Shown here piece by piece: positions 5,243 through 6,144 of a stretch of DNA of 6,144 nucleotides (positions are counted from its first letter, which is position 1; each line of letters begins with the position of its first letter). The stretch is from assembly GCA_028291305.1 (NCBI GenBank), contig JAQGII010000151.1:1-6144 (forward strand), given 5' to 3'. The position numbers and the translations under genes were made by a program. This DNA comes from Caulobacteraceae bacterium. Lineage in GTDB: Bacteria; Pseudomonadota; Alphaproteobacteria; Caulobacterales; Caulobacteraceae. The notes under the pieces are model-generated. The model made no database searches. It was not told where the DNA came from and worked only from the letters and a program-made list of their open reading frames with translations.

Positions 5243-5315
5243 TTATCAAATTAGACAGCAGGCGGGAGGGTCAGTAGTCAAGCATCGTGAACTGCACGCA
5301 AATGTTTTGTGCGGC

Positions 5316-5327
5316 TATAAAAATATA
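5316..5327 (+). promoter_or_regulatory. AT-rich -10-like element upstream of the receptor gene
   Basis: tataaaaatata lies in an otherwise mixed region about 50 bp before the start codon. TATAAA (5316-5321) would serve as a -10 box. No good -35 hexamer is found 16-18 bp upstream, so the promoter would need an activator or another sigma factor. Confidence 0.35.
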
Positions 5328-5365
5328 GAGCTCCGATAGCGGCCTGGCCGCGTCGAGTCATTGTA

Positions 5366-5373
5366 GGGGGGGG
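5366..5373 (+). promoter_or_regulatory. G8 tract serving as Shine-Dalgarno of the receptor gene
   Basis: A run of eight Gs preceded by gta ends 1 bp before the ATG at 5375. The a plus Gs can pair with the 16S 3' end, and no other ribosome binding site is visible. A homopolymer at this place could change length by replication slippage and alter the spacing to the start codon. Confidence 0.5.
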
Positions 5374-5374
5374 T

Positions 5375-6144
5375 ATGAATAGTCGCATATTCATCATGTC
5401 GAGCGCGTCTGCTTTTGCAATTGTGTCCGCCGCGCCGGTGCTTGCTCAAGCACAGCCGTTGCCGGCGGCAGCTACCTCGCCTCAGTTGAACGAGGTCGTC
5501 GTGACGGGTTCTCGGCTCCGCAGCGGGTTCAGTGCTCCGACGCCGGTAACCGTTTTGAGCTCGGACCAACTGCAACAGAAAGCGTCTGCTCTGATCGGCG
5601 AGACGCTCGTCCAAATGCCTGCCTTCCGCCAAACGGCAGTCCCCTCGGAAACCCAGCGTGCTCCTCTTGGCGCGCAATATGTTGTGGATCTTCGGGGGCT
5701 GGGCGTCCAACGGACTCTGGTGTTGGTGAATAATCGGCGGTTCGTTCCTACGGACCCCAACGGAACCGTCGATCTCAATCTCTTGCCCACGAGCATGGTT
5801 GATAGGATCGACGTCGTGACTGGGGGGGCGTCTGCGGCCTACGGATCAGACGCCGTCGCCGGCGCCGTCAACGTGGTGCTGAAGGATCGCATTCACGGTA
5901 TTCAGGGAAACGTCCAATATGGAGTTTCTCAGCGAGGAGACAACTCGGAGCCAAGTCTCAGTCTTGCGACGGGTTTCACGTTTGCGGACGGGCGCGGACA
6001 TGTTGTTGTGGGCGGCGATTATTCCGACAACCGGGGGGTGGGAACCATCGACAGCCGCAGTTGGACGCAAAGCCCAGCCTTGGTGGCTTTCGGTACACCG
6101 CGCGCGACAGGTGTGCCAGCCCAAGGGTATTTGACAAACGTCTA
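5375..6144 (+). CDS. TonB-dependent outer-membrane receptor, N-terminal part (3' end outside window)
   Basis: The frame is open from ATG 5375 to the window end, giving 256 residues. The start gives a signal peptide, MNSRIFIMSSASAFAIVSAA, with a likely cleavage after AQA near residues 24-26. A TonB-box-like segment follows, LNEVVVTGSRLR (about residues 38-49). The plug domain then has TPVTVLSSDQLQQ, VDLRGLGVQRTLVLVNNRRF (about 108-127), DLNLLP, and the signature MVDRIDVVTGGASAAYGSDAVAGAVNVVLK (about 140-170). The barrel begins at about residue 175. Such receptors import large or scarce substrates (siderophores, B12, plant glycans and others) across the outer membrane using TonB energy. The substrate cannot be told from the plug. 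The LGVQRTLVLVNNRR and GGASAAYGSDAVAG wording is typical of the large alphaproteobacterial receptor families. GC content is visibly lower than in metE. A second ATG at 5396 is possible but lacks a ribosome binding site. Confidence 0.93.
   Translation, partial: MNSRIFIMSSASAFAIVSAAPVLAQAQPLPAAATSPQLNEVVVTGSRLRSGFSAPTPVTVLSSDQLQQKASALIGETLVQMPAFRQTAVPSETQRAPLGAQYVVDLRGLGVQRTLVLVNNRRFVPTDPNGTVDLNLLPTSMVDRIDVVTGGASAAYGSDAVAGAVNVVLKDRIHGIQGNVQYGVSQRGDNSEPSLSLATGFTFADGRGHVVVGGDYSDNRGVGTIDSRSWTQSPALVAFGTPRATGVPAQGYLTNV

Noticed and set aside
5315..5796. Minus-strand open frames over the receptor start
   Set aside because: The plus-strand frame gives a signal peptide, TonB box and plug domain; the minus-strand frames are shadows.

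Overview
The window looks like chromosomal DNA of a GC-rich alphaproteobacterium, probably Caulobacterales or Sphingomonadales. This rests on the high GC content, an alphaproteobacterial-style IS6-family transposase, a TonB-dependent receptor of the kind abundant in those orders, and a B12-controlled metE. The assignment is an inference; no taxonomic marker is present.

Layout. (1) 1-336, +: the 3' end of a LysR-type regulator whose start lies outside the window. (2) 421-813, -: a small DUF2784-like membrane protein, convergent with the LysR gene. (3) 814-1379: a regulatory stretch. It holds a strong hairpin (845-867), an AT-rich palindromic operator candidate (1010-1039), a sigma70-like promoter (1044-1072), a cobalamin riboswitch (about 1080-1262) and a leader that can fold over the ribosome binding site. 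(4) 1380-3743, +: a full-length metE, cobalamin-independent methionine synthase, with all catalytic residues and an unusual Cys/His-rich loop. (5) 3744-4195: no intact gene. It holds a terminator-like hairpin, short repeats and palindromes, and the 3' half of a tRNA-Thr(GGT) on the minus strand. (6) 4196-5030: a complete IS6-family insertion sequence with 24-bp imperfect terminal repeats and an intact transposase. (7) 5031-5374: non-coding, with hairpins, a weak Fur-like operator and an AT-rich -10-like element. (8) 5375-6144, +: the 5' part of a TonB-dependent receptor that runs off the window. Its start codon directly follows a run of eight Gs.

How it fits together. The left part is ordinary chromosome centred on methionine synthesis: metE should be shut down when B12 is available, through the riboswitch, because the B12-dependent enzyme MetH can then do the job. 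It probably has a second, transcriptional control through the upstream palindrome. After metE the DNA changes character. A truncated tRNA, repeats, an IS6 element and a receptor gene of visibly lower GC than metE suggest an integration or rearrangement boundary near 3880-5040.

The main points of interest are the two-layer control of metE with a plausible start-codon-sequestering switch, the tRNA-Thr remnant as a possible island end, and the homopolymeric G tracts at the receptor gene. I found no clearly novel multi-gene system.
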